A stretch of DNA of 38,754 nucleotides from an uncultured Eubacteriales bacterium (GTDB lineage: Bacteria; Bacillota; Clostridia; Oscillospirales; Butyricicoccaceae): contig CAJTUM010000001.1 in the NCBI GenBank assembly GCA_910579575.1, positions 75,360 through 114,113 on the forward strand, read 5' to 3'. Made by a program: the position numbers and the translations under genes. Below the pieces are notes generated by a model. It made no database searches and was not told the DNA's origin. It saw only the letters and a program-made list of their open reading frames with translations. This document shows positions 7,571-14,912 of this stretch, piece by piece (the first letter of the stretch is position 1; every line of letters begins with the position of its first letter).

Positions 7571-8260
7571 TCAGTCTTTTAGAGGAACCTCCAACTGTTG
7601 GATTTCAGCGTTGAAAAAGGCTTTGATTCGGGCCAGGGCTTCTCGGGCATAGTTATAGGGGATGTTTACCGGCTGGAACACCGCGTCGGTGGAGCCTAAG
7701 CCATAGCAATCCAGCCCAAGGCGCCGGCCTAAATATAGAGAGCGTCCCAGATGATAATTTTGGGTGACGATAAGGGCGCTGTCGAAGCCGTATTTGTGTT
7801 TGGCCCGGTACAGGCTGGCGTAGGTATTCAGTCCCCGCGGGTCCTTGACAATGGCCTCTTGCGGAACATTCTGCTCCAGCAGGTATTGTTCCATAGCTTC
7901 CACTTCGTTACGGCTCTGGTTTTGACCGTCGCCGGTGACTAAAATCGTGGGGGCTTTTCCCTGCTGATAGAGAGCCAGGCCCAAAGCCAGCCTGTCCCGC
8001 AGGGCGGGGCTGACGGCGCCGGATTCTTCCACTTTGGCGCCTAAAATGACAATAACCTGAGATTTTGGCGCTTGTTCTTCGGTTATCAGTCGGTAGGGCC
8101 GGGAAACAAGCCAAACTCTCAGCTGGATGGCGAGAAAAACGAGGACGCCCAGAGCCAGCAGGCCGCCGATCAGCCAGAAGGCCTGTTTTTTTCGGCGGGG
8201 GCCGGAATAACGGGGGCGAGATGGCGTCTGATAGCGGGAAACAGGCTTTTTATTCCGCAT
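7571..8260 (-). CDS. SanA/YdcF-family membrane protein (DUF218)
   Basis: A 229-residue envelope protein. A basic, Pro/Arg-rich cytosolic N-terminus (1-27) precedes one membrane helix (about 28-50); the remainder is the DUF218 domain: VIVILGAKVEESG..SPALRDRL, then a TILVTGDG segment, NEVEAMEQYLLE, NTYASL and VTQNYHLGRS. Relatives ElyC and SanA influence envelope carrier-lipid metabolism and vancomycin sensitivity in enterobacteria. The domain has conserved acidic and polar residues consistent with an enzyme, though the reaction is not settled. The gene overlaps the 3' end of the deacylase gene by 11 nt, so they are translationally coupled. Confidence 0.88.
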   Translation of the reverse strand: MRNKKPVSRYQTPSRPRYSGPRRKKQAFWLIGGLLALGVLVFLAIQLRVWLVSRPYRLITEEQAPKSQVIVILGAKVEESGAVSPALRDRLALGLALYQQGKAPTILVTGDGQNQSRNEVEAMEQYLLEQNVPQEAIVKDPRGLNTYASLYRAKHKYGFDSALIVTQNYHLGRSLYLGRRLGLDCYGLGSTDAVFQPVNIPYNYAREALARIKAFFNAEIQQLEVPLKD

Positions 8261-8729
8261 CTCGCCACCCTTTGCATACGTCCACCCATTGTAAGGCGCC
8301 GCTGTATTGCGCCAGTTCGTCGCAGGTCAAGGCGATGGCGGAAGCGCCGCTGCCGCAGGCCGGATAGACGATAGCGAAGCGGCGCAGGGATTCGTCCAGA
8401 TACACGCGAACGTTTTCTGGCACGCCGAAGGGACAGACGCCGCCCACCGGATGAGAGGTGTATTCCAACACCTCCTCTGGGGAAAGCATTTTGGCTTTTT
8501 CATGGAAGAACGCCTTGTAAGCGGCGTTGTCAATGCGGGCGTCTCCGGCGGCCACAATCAGAATAGGCCCTTCTTTGGTCCCAAAAGACAGGGTTTTGGC
8601 GATGCGTCTGCCTTCGGTTCCCAGGGCCTGGGCCGCCAACTCCACTGTGGCGCTGGATTGGTCCAGCAAAAGTATATCCTGATCCCTGCCGAACCGAGCC
8701 AGATGGGCCCGAGCTGTTTCAACGGACAT
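8250..8729 (-). CDS. YbaK/ProX-type aminoacyl-tRNA deacylase
   Basis: A 159-residue single-domain protein of the YbaK/EbsC/ProX family, which hydrolyses mischarged aminoacyl-tRNAs in trans. Family landmarks: RIAKTLSF with the conserved lysine (K44), GDARIDN, the KMLSPEEVLEYTSHPVGGVCPFG segment (GGVCPFG is typical), and the C-terminal GSGASAIALT. Which tRNA it edits cannot be told from the sequence. AAAGGAG upstream on the minus strand supports start 8729. It lies between the beta-lactamase-like gene (separated by a hairpin terminator) and sanA, which it overlaps. Confidence 0.88.
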   Translation of the reverse strand: MSVETARAHLARFGRDQDILLLDQSSATVELAAQALGTEGRRIAKTLSFGTKEGPILIVAAGDARIDNAAYKAFFHEKAKMLSPEEVLEYTSHPVGGVCPFGVPENVRVYLDESLRRFAIVYPACGSGASAIALTCDELAQYSGALQWVDVCKGWRDAE

Positions 8730-8771
8730 GATAAAATCTCCTTTCTGGAGGCGTTTTTAGCACAAACAGAA

Positions 8772-8803
8772 GGGCGGGATTTGCCTCCCGCCCTCCGTTT
8801 TTC
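8772..8803. terminator. Hairpin terminator between serine hydrolase and ybaK-like genes
   Basis: GGGCGGGA (8772-8779), 6-nt loop, TCCCGCCC (8786-8793). The better T-run follows on the + strand (GTTTTTCTTT); on the minus strand, where the flanking genes lie, the tail is TTCTGTTTGT, so termination of the hydrolase transcript may be partial. Confidence 0.65.
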
Positions 8804-8811
8804 TTTGGTTG

Positions 8812-10698
8812 TTAGACAAACAACAGATAGCCTTTTTCCACAGGTTTATATTCTCCGCCCATCAGGCTGTCGTAGACGTTGACCATATCGTCGTCCAGTA
8901 CGATCAGGCGGCGGCCCTCGGGGATCTCAGGCAATTTTTCCAGCTTGGAGGCCGCGCGATAGACGGCGTTCAGCCGGTCGGGGCTGTAGGCTTTGTCAAA
9001 GCCTTGGCCGGCGTATTCGGGCAGGGAAGCGGCGTCCCGATAGGTATAGGAGCCCATTACGCAGTATTCCACGCCGTCTCGCATTTCAAAGCAGGGGGTA
9101 ATCAGGTCTCGGCTGCCGTTGGCCGGGGTCTTGAGGAAGCCTGTGCCGGTCTGGTCGTCCACCGGGGCGAAGGTTCCTTCAAACAGGCCGTAGACGCCGC
9201 TGTCATTGCGGCCCGAGCAAGAAGCCACCAGAATGCCGTCATAACCGGGCAGACGGTTGCAGATAAAGCCCGTCATCAGCTCGCAGGGAATCAGATCCCA
9301 GGGGGAGGCGCTGCACATCACATAGCGCTTGCCGATTCTGGCCTGCCAGGCGTCGTTCACTGGAGGCAGCTGGGGCGCTTTCATGGCCTGGGGCGCGATT
9401 TTGCCCCGCATATCCAGCATGGTGAAGATATTGCCCTCGTGCTCGATAAAGGAGATTCGGGTGTCGTTTTCCCCTTCAAAGACCTGGCCGTTCCATTTCA
9501 GGTTTTTCTGTACGCCGTCGTGGCCGCCCCGGGTGTCGTCTCGGGTGATATTCAGCACGGCGCCATAAAGATGAACGTTTAGGATGGCCGAAGGAACCAG
9601 ATAAGTGCCCTGGTATTTTTCCACCATTTCCTTGGGGACAGGCAGATGGTTTTTATAGATATTGATTCCCTCTTCCTCCAGCATAGCGGTGGCGAACAGG
9701 CGCAAGCCGGTTTCGGAAACGTCGATGCCGCAGTCGTGGGTTTCCGAAATGGCGATCACCGCGTCGTATTTGGGAATCACCAGAAATTGAGTGGTAAACT
9801 GGAAGCTGTTTCCGCCCTTTTGCAAGACGCCTTCGCCCAGGTCGTAGTCTTTATCGGCAAAGCAAACGGTATCCCAGCCCAGGCCGAAGTTGGCGCTGCG
9901 GGAATCCTGGGGCAGGAAGGTGGCGCCTTGGGGCTTGGCCATCTCGTCCTTGCTGGCCTGGGTCAGCAGCTTGGAATCGCCCAAGAATTGCTGGCCAAAC
10001 CGGCACAGATCGCTCATGGTAGTGGTGTAGCCGGCGCCGCCCTGGATAAACAAAAGCTCGCCGGGTTTTTTGCCTTCCCGAACCAGGGGGTAATCCTTGT
10101 TGCGCAGGGGAGAGAGGCGGCTGGAATGAGCGCCGATGGGCTCGGTGATATGCTCCATGCAGTATTGGGCGTAGCTCATGCCGGAGACCTTGGCCACCAC
10201 CATTTCCGCCATGGTAAAGCCGTCGTTGCAATAGACGGAATATTCGCCTGGGGCGGCCTTTAGATAACTGTGGGCCATGTAATCATAGACTTCTTGGTAA
10301 TAGGTGTCGCAGCTGACGTCGGAGGCGGAAAAATGCTTCCACTGGGTGCCGGGCAGACCGCTGCTGTGGCTCAGGCAGTGGCGCAAGGTGATCTGCCGGT
10401 ACCGCTCGTCCAGCATTTTGAATTCGGGCAGGTAGGTAACAATGGGCTCGTCCAGGCTGACTTTACCCTGCTCTACCAGCTGCATGACGGCTACTGTGCA
10501 ATAGATTTTGGAGACGGACGCCACATTATAGGTGCAGTTCGTATCCGCCGGCTTTTTCTCTTCGCCGCCCTGGGTTCCGATGGAATCGGCGGCCCAGATT
10601 TCGCCATGGCGCATAATGGCGTAGGACACAGAAGTCCAGCCCTTTTTCAGGTTCATGGACAGGATGGAAGACAGCTTTTGGGTCAACGCTTGGTTCAT
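8812..10698 (-). CDS. Serine beta-lactamase-like hydrolase
   Basis: A 628-residue protein of the class C beta-lactamase/esterase (AmpC/EstB) superfamily. The active-site set is present: S61-V-S-K64 (SxxK, nucleophile and base) in NVASVSKIY, Y156-C-N158 (YxN) in YSVYCNDGF, and K294-G-G296 as the third motif. The catalytic domain ends near residue 330; the remaining ~300 residues form a beta-rich C-terminal region of the sort seen in peptidase/esterase relatives. No signal peptide is visible, arguing for a cytosolic esterase or D-peptidase rather than secreted antibiotic resistance. AAAGGAGA (10708-10716) sets the start, directly behind a GC hairpin (10717-10732). An extended -10 promoter lies about 250 nt upstream. 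Confidence 0.9.
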   Translation of the reverse strand: MNQALTQKLSSILSMNLKKGWTSVSYAIMRHGEIWAADSIGTQGGEEKKPADTNCTYNVASVSKIYCTVAVMQLVEQGKVSLDEPIVTYLPEFKMLDERYRQITLRHCLSHSSGLPGTQWKHFSASDVSCDTYYQEVYDYMAHSYLKAAPGEYSVYCNDGFTMAEMVVAKVSGMSYAQYCMEHITEPIGAHSSRLSPLRNKDYPLVREGKKPGELLFIQGGAGYTTTMSDLCRFGQQFLGDSKLLTQASKDEMAKPQGATFLPQDSRSANFGLGWDTVCFADKDYDLGEGVLQKGGNSFQFTTQFLVIPKYDAVIAISETHDCGIDVSETGLRLFATAMLEEEGINIYKNHLPVPKEMVEKYQGTYLVPSAILNVHLYGAVLNITRDDTRGGHDGVQKNLKWNGQVFEGENDTRISFIEHEGNIFTMLDMRGKIAPQAMKAPQLPPVNDAWQARIGKRYVMCSASPWDLIPCELMTGFICNRLPGYDGILVASCSGRNDSGVYGLFEGTFAPVDDQTGTGFLKTPANGSRDLITPCFEMRDGVEYCVMGSYTYRDAASLPEYAGQGFDKAYSPDRLNAVYRAASKLEKLPEIPEGRRLIVLDDDMVNVYDSLMGGEYKPVEKGYLLFV

Positions 10699-10716
10699 GT
10701 TCTCTCATTCTCCTTT

Positions 10717-10732
10717 GTCGGGGAGGCCCGAC
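10717..10732 (-). repeat. GC hairpin of the GTCGGGCC family, before serine hydrolase
   Basis: Read on the minus strand, GTCGGGCCTCCCCGAC forms a tight stem directly followed by the AAAGGAG ribosome site of the hydrolase gene. It is the same element as at 27-42 and 111-126, and as the complement at 21963-21978. Confidence 0.6.
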
Positions 10733-10948
10733 GGCCAAGCCCCGTGTTTTGCTTGGTGGATGGATGGGCCAAAATGCCCGCAGCCGGGAGCCTTGGGCCA
10801 AAGAAATTCGGCGGCCGCCTGGGCTTTGTGTCGGCAGGGACGCCGGGAGGCGGAGTTTTTGATCCGCGCTTCGGCTTTCGGCGGCGCGGCCCGTTTGCCG
10901 CCTCAGCTTTTGCTTGGCGGGATATCGAGCCGCCTCGCCCCCGCCTCT

Positions 10949-10978
10949 ATTATACCACACCTTTTTGGATTTGGCCGG
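10949..10978 (-). promoter_or_regulatory. Extended -10 promoter of the serine hydrolase gene
   Basis: On the minus strand TGGTATAAT is a consensus extended -10 (TATAAT at 10954-10949), with no good -35. It implies a 5' leader of roughly 250 nt (10699-10940) that is GC-rich, without an ORF, and folds at least at its 3' end. Confidence 0.55.
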
Positions 10979-11007
10979 GAAGATTAAAATTTTACGAAAA
11001 ATACGAA

Positions 11008-11062
11008 AAAGTTATCCACAGAGGTTATGAACAGCCTGTTCAAAACCTTTGTGGATAACTTT
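11008..11062. repeat. 55-bp near-perfect palindrome with two inverted DnaA boxes
   Basis: The sequence equals its own complement except at the centre and two symmetric mismatch pairs. Each end carries a perfect DnaA box (TTATCCACA at 11012-11020; TGTGGATAA at 11050-11058), and the middle holds GAACAGCCTGTTC. On the minus strand it directly follows the hxlR-type stop codon and is followed by AACTTTTTCGTATTTTTC, so it could also terminate that transcript. The motif TTTGAACAGG next to a box is shared with the oriC-like cluster at 26842-26853. Confidence 0.75.
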
Positions 11063-11399
11063 ACGGTCGGCAAACATATGCGTTCTGGGCTTTGTAGGCG
11101 GCGCCCCAATCGGCCATGGCGTCCAACACCGGCTTTAGGCTGTATCCCAGCTCCGTCAGCGCGTATTCCACCCGAGGCGGCGCCTCAGGATAGGCTGTGC
11201 GGGTCAGCAGGCCGTTTTGTTCCATCTGCCGGAGCTGGGCCGTCAGCACCTTTTGGCTGACGCCGTCCAACGATTTTTTCAGTTGGCCAAAGCGTTTGGC
11301 GCCAGTCAGCAAATCGCGCAAAATCAAAACCTTCCATTTATCGCTGATCAGCGTCAGCGTGGTTTCCACCGGGCAAGCGGGCAGGGTCTGGGCGTCCAT
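11061..11399 (-). CDS. HxlR-family transcription regulator
   Basis: A 112-residue winged-helix DNA-binding protein of the HxlR family, members of which often respond to oxidative, aldehyde or disulfide stress. Visible: the N-terminal conserved cysteine C9 in LPACPVETTL, then ISDKWKVLILRDLLTGAKRFGQLKKSLDGVSQKVLTAQLRQME, the hallmark of the family, the wing, and a C-terminal helix; a second cysteine, C110, is three residues from the end. Start at 11399 is preferred: GGGAGG is spaced correctly and homologues begin near here. It is divergent from the MBL-like/macrodomain/sirtuin operon, which makes it the obvious candidate regulator. Confidence 0.92.
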   Translation of the reverse strand: MDAQTLPACPVETTLTLISDKWKVLILRDLLTGAKRFGQLKKSLDGVSQKVLTAQLRQMEQNGLLTRTAYPEAPPRVEYALTELGYSLKPVLDAMADWGAAYKAQNAYVCRP

Positions 11400-11445
11400 C
11401 CTTCTATCCTCCCAATCCATTGGTTTCTGAAATGCCGTTGTCTCT

Positions 11446-11474
11446 ATTTTATTGCTTCTCTTGCCAGGGGTCAA
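11446..11474 (-). promoter_or_regulatory. Promoter of the hxlR-type gene
   Basis: Minus-strand TTGACC (11474-11469), 17-bp spacer, TAAAAT (11451-11446), about 45 nt ahead of the start codon. Confidence 0.7.
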
Positions 11475-11574
11475 GAAACAAAAAAATAGGTTCAGCGGTG
11501 AAAACACGATTCCCTTGAAACGGCTGAATTGTGTCCCCAAAAGAACCGTTCGATGGTTACCTGCCGGCGCCTAT

Positions 11575-11622
11575 GGCACAAAATTGTGCCTACTTTTCAG
11601 CCTGAAAAAGGTTTGATACAAT
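11575..11622 (+). promoter_or_regulatory. Operator-like palindrome and promoter of the MBL/macro/sirtuin operon
   Basis: GGCACAA-AA-TTGTGCC (11575-11590) has perfect 7-bp arms and ends 3 bp before a promoter: TTTTCA (11594-11599), 17-bp spacer, TACAAT (11617-11622). A dyad abutting the -35 is the expected place for HxlR-type binding. It is well upstream of the hxlR promoter, so it may control mainly the rightward operon. Confidence 0.65.
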
Positions 11623-11676
11623 CAAATCATCCAAGAGAGCAATCTCAAAAAACAACAGGATTTGGAGGAACCGAAC

Positions 11677-12468
11677 ATGACAAAGCAGGATTTTACCACT
11701 GTTAAACTGGAAACAGGCGAGATACGTCGTTATGACTTTGGCCAGGTCAAGCTCCACGCCTATCAGACCGACGACCCGCTGAACGACGAGGTATTTCTGC
11801 TGGAAAAGGAGGGGCGGTTTGTGATTTTAGAATCCCCCTGCTTTACAGAAAGCGCGGCGGCGCTTTCCAACTATATAAAAGGCAAGGACATAGCGGGAAT
11901 GCTGGTATCCTACCATGGAGCGGGCGCTTCCTTTCTGCCGGAAGTTCCCAAGTACGCCACGGCTAACGCCGTGGAATATTCCCGCAGCGGCGGCGGAAAA
12001 GGGCTGATCGACCAATTTGCCAAAGCATTCGGCCCGCTGTTTGACAGCGGCGTCCATACGGTGGATCACATTGTGGAAGAGGGCCCTCTGCAAATTGGCG
12101 GCGTCGCCTTTATCATCCGGCAAACGGAGGAGGCTTTTGATGTGGAAATTCCAGAAATCAACGCGGTTTATACTCATATGCTGGGGCACGACTGCCACTC
12201 CATTGTGGCCGGCGCAAGCCATGCGGATGAAAGAATCGCCGCGCTAAAGGAAGATATCCAAAGGGGCTACGACCTGATTTTGACTTCTCACCATGCGCCG
12301 GAGGACCGGAAAGACGCCCAAACAAAAATCGATTACTTGGAGCAGCTGAAGGCTGCGGCCGCCCGCTGCGCCGACGCCGCAGAATTTAAGGCGGAGATAA
12401 ACAAGCTGTATCCCGCTTACGGCGGCGAGAATTATCTGGATATGACGGCGGGTTTCTTTTTTGCCTGA
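11677..12468 (+). CDS. MBL-fold-like protein, metal motif degenerate
   Basis: A 263-residue protein that reads like a metallo-beta-lactamase-fold domain: an N-terminal strand pair, DEVFLLEKEGRFVILESPCF, then GMLVSYHGAGASF where the canonical HxHxDH motif should be, followed by HMLGHDCHSIVAGASHADE and DLILTSHHAPED. Some histidines remain but the binuclear motif is not intact, so it may bind metal differently or not be a hydrolase. The fold call is by pattern and moderate. GGAGG at 11664-11668 sets the start. It heads an operon with the macrodomain and sirtuin genes and is divergent from the HxlR gene, suggesting a role in the same stress response. Confidence 0.65.
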   Translation: MTKQDFTTVKLETGEIRRYDFGQVKLHAYQTDDPLNDEVFLLEKEGRFVILESPCFTESAAALSNYIKGKDIAGMLVSYHGAGASFLPEVPKYATANAVEYSRSGGGKGLIDQFAKAFGPLFDSGVHTVDHIVEEGPLQIGGVAFIIRQTEEAFDVEIPEINAVYTHMLGHDCHSIVAGASHADERIAALKEDIQRGYDLILTSHHAPEDRKDAQTKIDYLEQLKAAAARCADAAEFKAEINKLYPAYGGENYLDMTAGFFFA

Positions 12469-12494
12469 GAATTTAGGAACAAGGAGAAGAGCGC

Positions 12495-13301
12495 ATGACG
12501 CAGCAAACAAGGCGCCGTTATTTGATTCAACGGCTGCTGGAAGAGGAGCCGCGGTATCGGAACGCCGCGGTTCCGGCGGCTGAAGACGGACAGCGGAATT
12601 TGCTTCGGGCGTTGATGAACGTGCGTCCGCCCAAGCCTGCGGACCAAGAGTTTCTGGAAATGCAAGATCAGTATCTGCAAAAAGAACGAGAGCGAATCGG
12701 GGTCGTGAAGGCCGCCGACCTGCCGGTTATAGCCGCCTGGCCCCAGTTGGCCCTGTGGCAGGGAGATATTACGACGCTGCAATGCGACGCCATTGTCAAC
12801 GCGGCCAACAGCGCGCTGCTGGGCTGTTTTCTCCCCCTCCACGGCTGCATCGACAACGCTATTCACTCGGCGGCTGGCGTTCAGCTGCGGCTCTGCTGCC
12901 ATGAGCAAATGAAACGGCAGGGCCATGAAGAGCCCACTGGACGAGCCAAAATCACGCCGGGGTTCAATCTGCCCGCCCGGTATGCGTTGCACACAGTGGG
13001 TCCCATTGTCCAAGGCGCCGTCTCTCCGCAGAATCGGGCGGATTTGGCGTCCTGCTACCGGGCCTGTCTGGCCTTAGCGGCGGAAAACCGGCTAAAAAGC
13101 CTGGCCTTTTGCTGCATTTCCACCGGCGAATTTCATTTTCCCAACCAAGAAGCCGCTGAAATCGCGGTGGAGACGGCGATCGATTTTCTCAAAACCCCAT
13201 CTTCTGTCCAAAAGGTGATTTTCAATGTGTTCAAAGACGCAGACAAACAAATCTATCGGCGGCTCCTGGGGCCGGATCGAGGCGCTGAAGCAGGCGCTTG
13301 A
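12495..13301 (+). CDS. Zinc-type macrodomain protein (ADP-ribosyl hydrolase)
   Basis: A 268-residue protein with an N-terminal helical extension (1-80) and a macrodomain, which binds ADP-ribose and in this subfamily removes it from proteins. Visible: GDITTLQCDAIVNAAN (90-105), then C111 F-L-P-L-H116 G-C118 I-D, the Cys-His-Cys zinc motif that defines Zn-dependent macrodomains linked to class M sirtuins, ITPGFNLPARYALHTVGP, and the substrate loop CCISTGEFHFPNQEAAEIA. AAGGAG (12481-12486) supports the start. It directly follows the MBL-like gene (26-nt gap) and its 3' end overlaps the sirtuin gene by 77 nt. Known SirTM-macro pairs act as writer and eraser of ADP-ribose on a lipoyl carrier protein; neither carrier nor lipoate ligase is encoded here. 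Confidence 0.92.
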   Translation: MTQQTRRRYLIQRLLEEEPRYRNAAVPAAEDGQRNLLRALMNVRPPKPADQEFLEMQDQYLQKERERIGVVKAADLPVIAAWPQLALWQGDITTLQCDAIVNAANSALLGCFLPLHGCIDNAIHSAAGVQLRLCCHEQMKRQGHEEPTGRAKITPGFNLPARYALHTVGPIVQGAVSPQNRADLASCYRACLALAAENRLKSLAFCCISTGEFHFPNQEAAEIAVETAIDFLKTPSSVQKVIFNVFKDADKQIYRRLLGPDRGAEAGA

Positions 13302-14094
13302 GCAGGCCGACGCCCTTTGCATCGGCGCCGGGGCCGGGCTTTCCGCCTCTGCCGGCTTTGATTATGCCGGGGACAGGTTTGAGCGGTATTTCGGCGATTT
13401 TGCCCGAAAATATGGCTTTCGAGATATGTATGCAGGGGGCTTTTATCCCTATGAAACGCTGGAGGAATACTGGGCCTATTGGAGCCGGTATATCTTCGTC
13501 AACCGCTATCAAGACCCGCCCAAGCCGGTTTATGACAATTTGCTCAAGCTGGCGGAGGGAAAGGATTATTTTGTACTGACCACCAATGTGGATCACTGTT
13601 TCCAAAAGGCCGGCTTTGAGAAAAATCGTTTGTTTTATACGCAGGGGGATTACGGTCTATGGCAGTGCTCCGGGCCCTGCCGTCCTCAGACCTATGACAA
13701 CGAGGAAGCGGTCCGCCAAATGGTGTCGGAGCAGCGGGAGATGAAAATCCCCAAAGAGCGGATCCCCTATTGTCCCCATTGCGGCAGGCCCATGACCATG
13801 AACCTGCGGGCGGACGATACCTTTGTCCAGGATCAGGGCTGGTATGAAGCCGCCGAGCGGTATCAAAATTTTCTGGAAGAGCGTCAAGGAAAACGCCTGC
13901 TGCTGTTGGAGCTGGGGGTGGGCATGAATACTCCAGGCATGATCAAATACCCCTTTTGGCGGTTGACCGCCCAAAATCCTCGGGCTTTTTACGTCTGCCT
14001 GAACCAAAACCGCGCTTTTATTCCCCAGGAAATCGCGGACCGCGCCCTCTTCCTGGAGCAGGACGCGGGTCAAGTTCTGGAAGCTCTGCTGTAA
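13225..14094 (+). CDS. Class M sirtuin (SirTM), protein ADP-ribosyltransferase
   Basis: A 289-residue Sir2-fold NAD-dependent enzyme of the SirTM class, known in Staphylococcus and Streptococcus to ADP-ribosylate a GcvH-like carrier. Visible: NAD-binding GAGAGLS (34-40), a long helical insert (50-95), TTNVD (119-123), and YTQGDYG with Gln140 where deacetylase sirtuins have the catalytic histidine, arguing against deacylation. A four-cysteine zinc site follows (C148, C152, C183, C186), then MNLRADDTF. The start at 13225 has AAAGGTG (13210-13216) and supplies the first helix, at the price of a 77-nt overlap with the macrodomain gene in another frame. The next hairpin serves the opposite strand. 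Confidence 0.93.
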   Translation: MCSKTQTNKSIGGSWGRIEALKQALEQADALCIGAGAGLSASAGFDYAGDRFERYFGDFARKYGFRDMYAGGFYPYETLEEYWAYWSRYIFVNRYQDPPKPVYDNLLKLAEGKDYFVLTTNVDHCFQKAGFEKNRLFYTQGDYGLWQCSGPCRPQTYDNEEAVRQMVSEQREMKIPKERIPYCPHCGRPMTMNLRADDTFVQDQGWYEAAERYQNFLEERQGKRLLLLELGVGMNTPGMIKYPFWRLTAQNPRAFYVCLNQNRAFIPQEIADRALFLEQDAGQVLEALL

Positions 14095-14099
14095 AAGAA

Positions 14100-14127
14100 C
14101 CCCCCTTCGTCAGTCGGCGAAGGGGGG
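14100..14127 (-). terminator. Terminator of the DCCP-like operon (minus strand)
   Basis: CCCCCCTTCG (14100-14109), 8-nt loop, CGAAGGGGGG (14118-14127). On the minus strand the stem is followed by TTCTTTTAC. It sits in the 56-nt convergent gap after the sirtuin stop. Confidence 0.8.
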
Positions 14128-14150
14128 AGGTTGCGCCGGCATAGCCGGCT

Positions 14151-14909
14151 TTATTTGATTTTTCGGTGGCCGATGATAGAAGCGCCGATGGCGCCGGCCA
14201 GCTGGGATTGGGGGTGCGTGCGCACAGGCAAATCGATAAAATCCTCCAGCGTGCGGCGGAAAATCTCGAAGCGGGCCAGGCCGCCGCTGAAAAACAGGTC
14301 TCCTTGTGGCCGCAGCTTTTGAGCAAACAGGGCGGTGCGCTGGCAGATGGAACGGATGACCCCCAGGGCGATATCCCCTCGGCGGGCCCCCTGGGCCAGC
14401 AGGCTGATAATCTCGCTTTCCGCAAAGACTGTGCACATACTGGTGATATCCACCGGCGTGCAACCCTCCACAAACTGGTCGATATTGTCCAGCGGGCAAT
14501 CCAAAATGCGGCTCATCATCTCCACAAAGCGGCCGGTGCCTGCGGCGCATTTATCGTTCATGATAAAATCCGCTACGCTGCCGTCCCGATCCAACAGAAT
14601 GGCCTTACTGTCTTGGCCGCCGATATCCACCACGCCGCAAATGCCCGGGCACAGCGTGGCCGCTCCCTTGGCGTGACAGGTGATTTCGGTGATTCGCCGG
14701 TCGGATTGTTCCAGCAGATCCCGGCCGTAGCCGGTGGTCACCACAAAGCCCACCTGGTCGCTGTACATGGCGTCGTAAATCTGCTGCATCCGCTCCCGGG
14801 GCCGGGCGGCGGTGGGCAGCAGGGTGGTTTTCACCACCTTTTCTCCGTCGTACAAGGCGCCTTTTGTGGTGGTGGAGCCACAGTCGATTCCTAAGCAAAG
14901 GCGGGCCAT
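14151..14909 (-). CDS. Acyl-CoA dehydratase activase-like Fe-S ATPase (DCCP reductase type)
   Basis: A 252-residue ASKHA-fold ATPase of the HgdC/YjiL/BcrD group, a homodimer that holds one [4Fe-4S] cluster and fires electrons at very low potential into a partner using ATP. Visible: phosphate loop GIDCGSTTTKG (7-17), VVDIGGQDSK (93-102), MNDKCAAGTGRF with cluster ligand C121, and SMCTVFAESE with ligand C159, one per subunit so the dimer shares a cluster. FSGGLARF closes the nucleotide site. It lies 3 nt downstream of the HgdB-like partner on the minus strand and must be co-transcribed. Because the partner is a single protein, it is more likely the reductase of a double-cubane protein than a true 2-hydroxyacyl-CoA dehydratase activator. 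Confidence 0.9.
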   Translation of the reverse strand: MARLCLGIDCGSTTTKGALYDGEKVVKTTLLPTAARPRERMQQIYDAMYSDQVGFVVTTGYGRDLLEQSDRRITEITCHAKGAATLCPGICGVVDIGGQDSKAILLDRDGSVADFIMNDKCAAGTGRFVEMMSRILDCPLDNIDQFVEGCTPVDITSMCTVFAESEIISLLAQGARRGDIALGVIRSICQRTALFAQKLRPQGDLFFSGGLARFEIFRRTLEDFIDLPVRTHPQSQLAGAIGASIIGHRKIK

Positions 14910-14912
14910 GGC

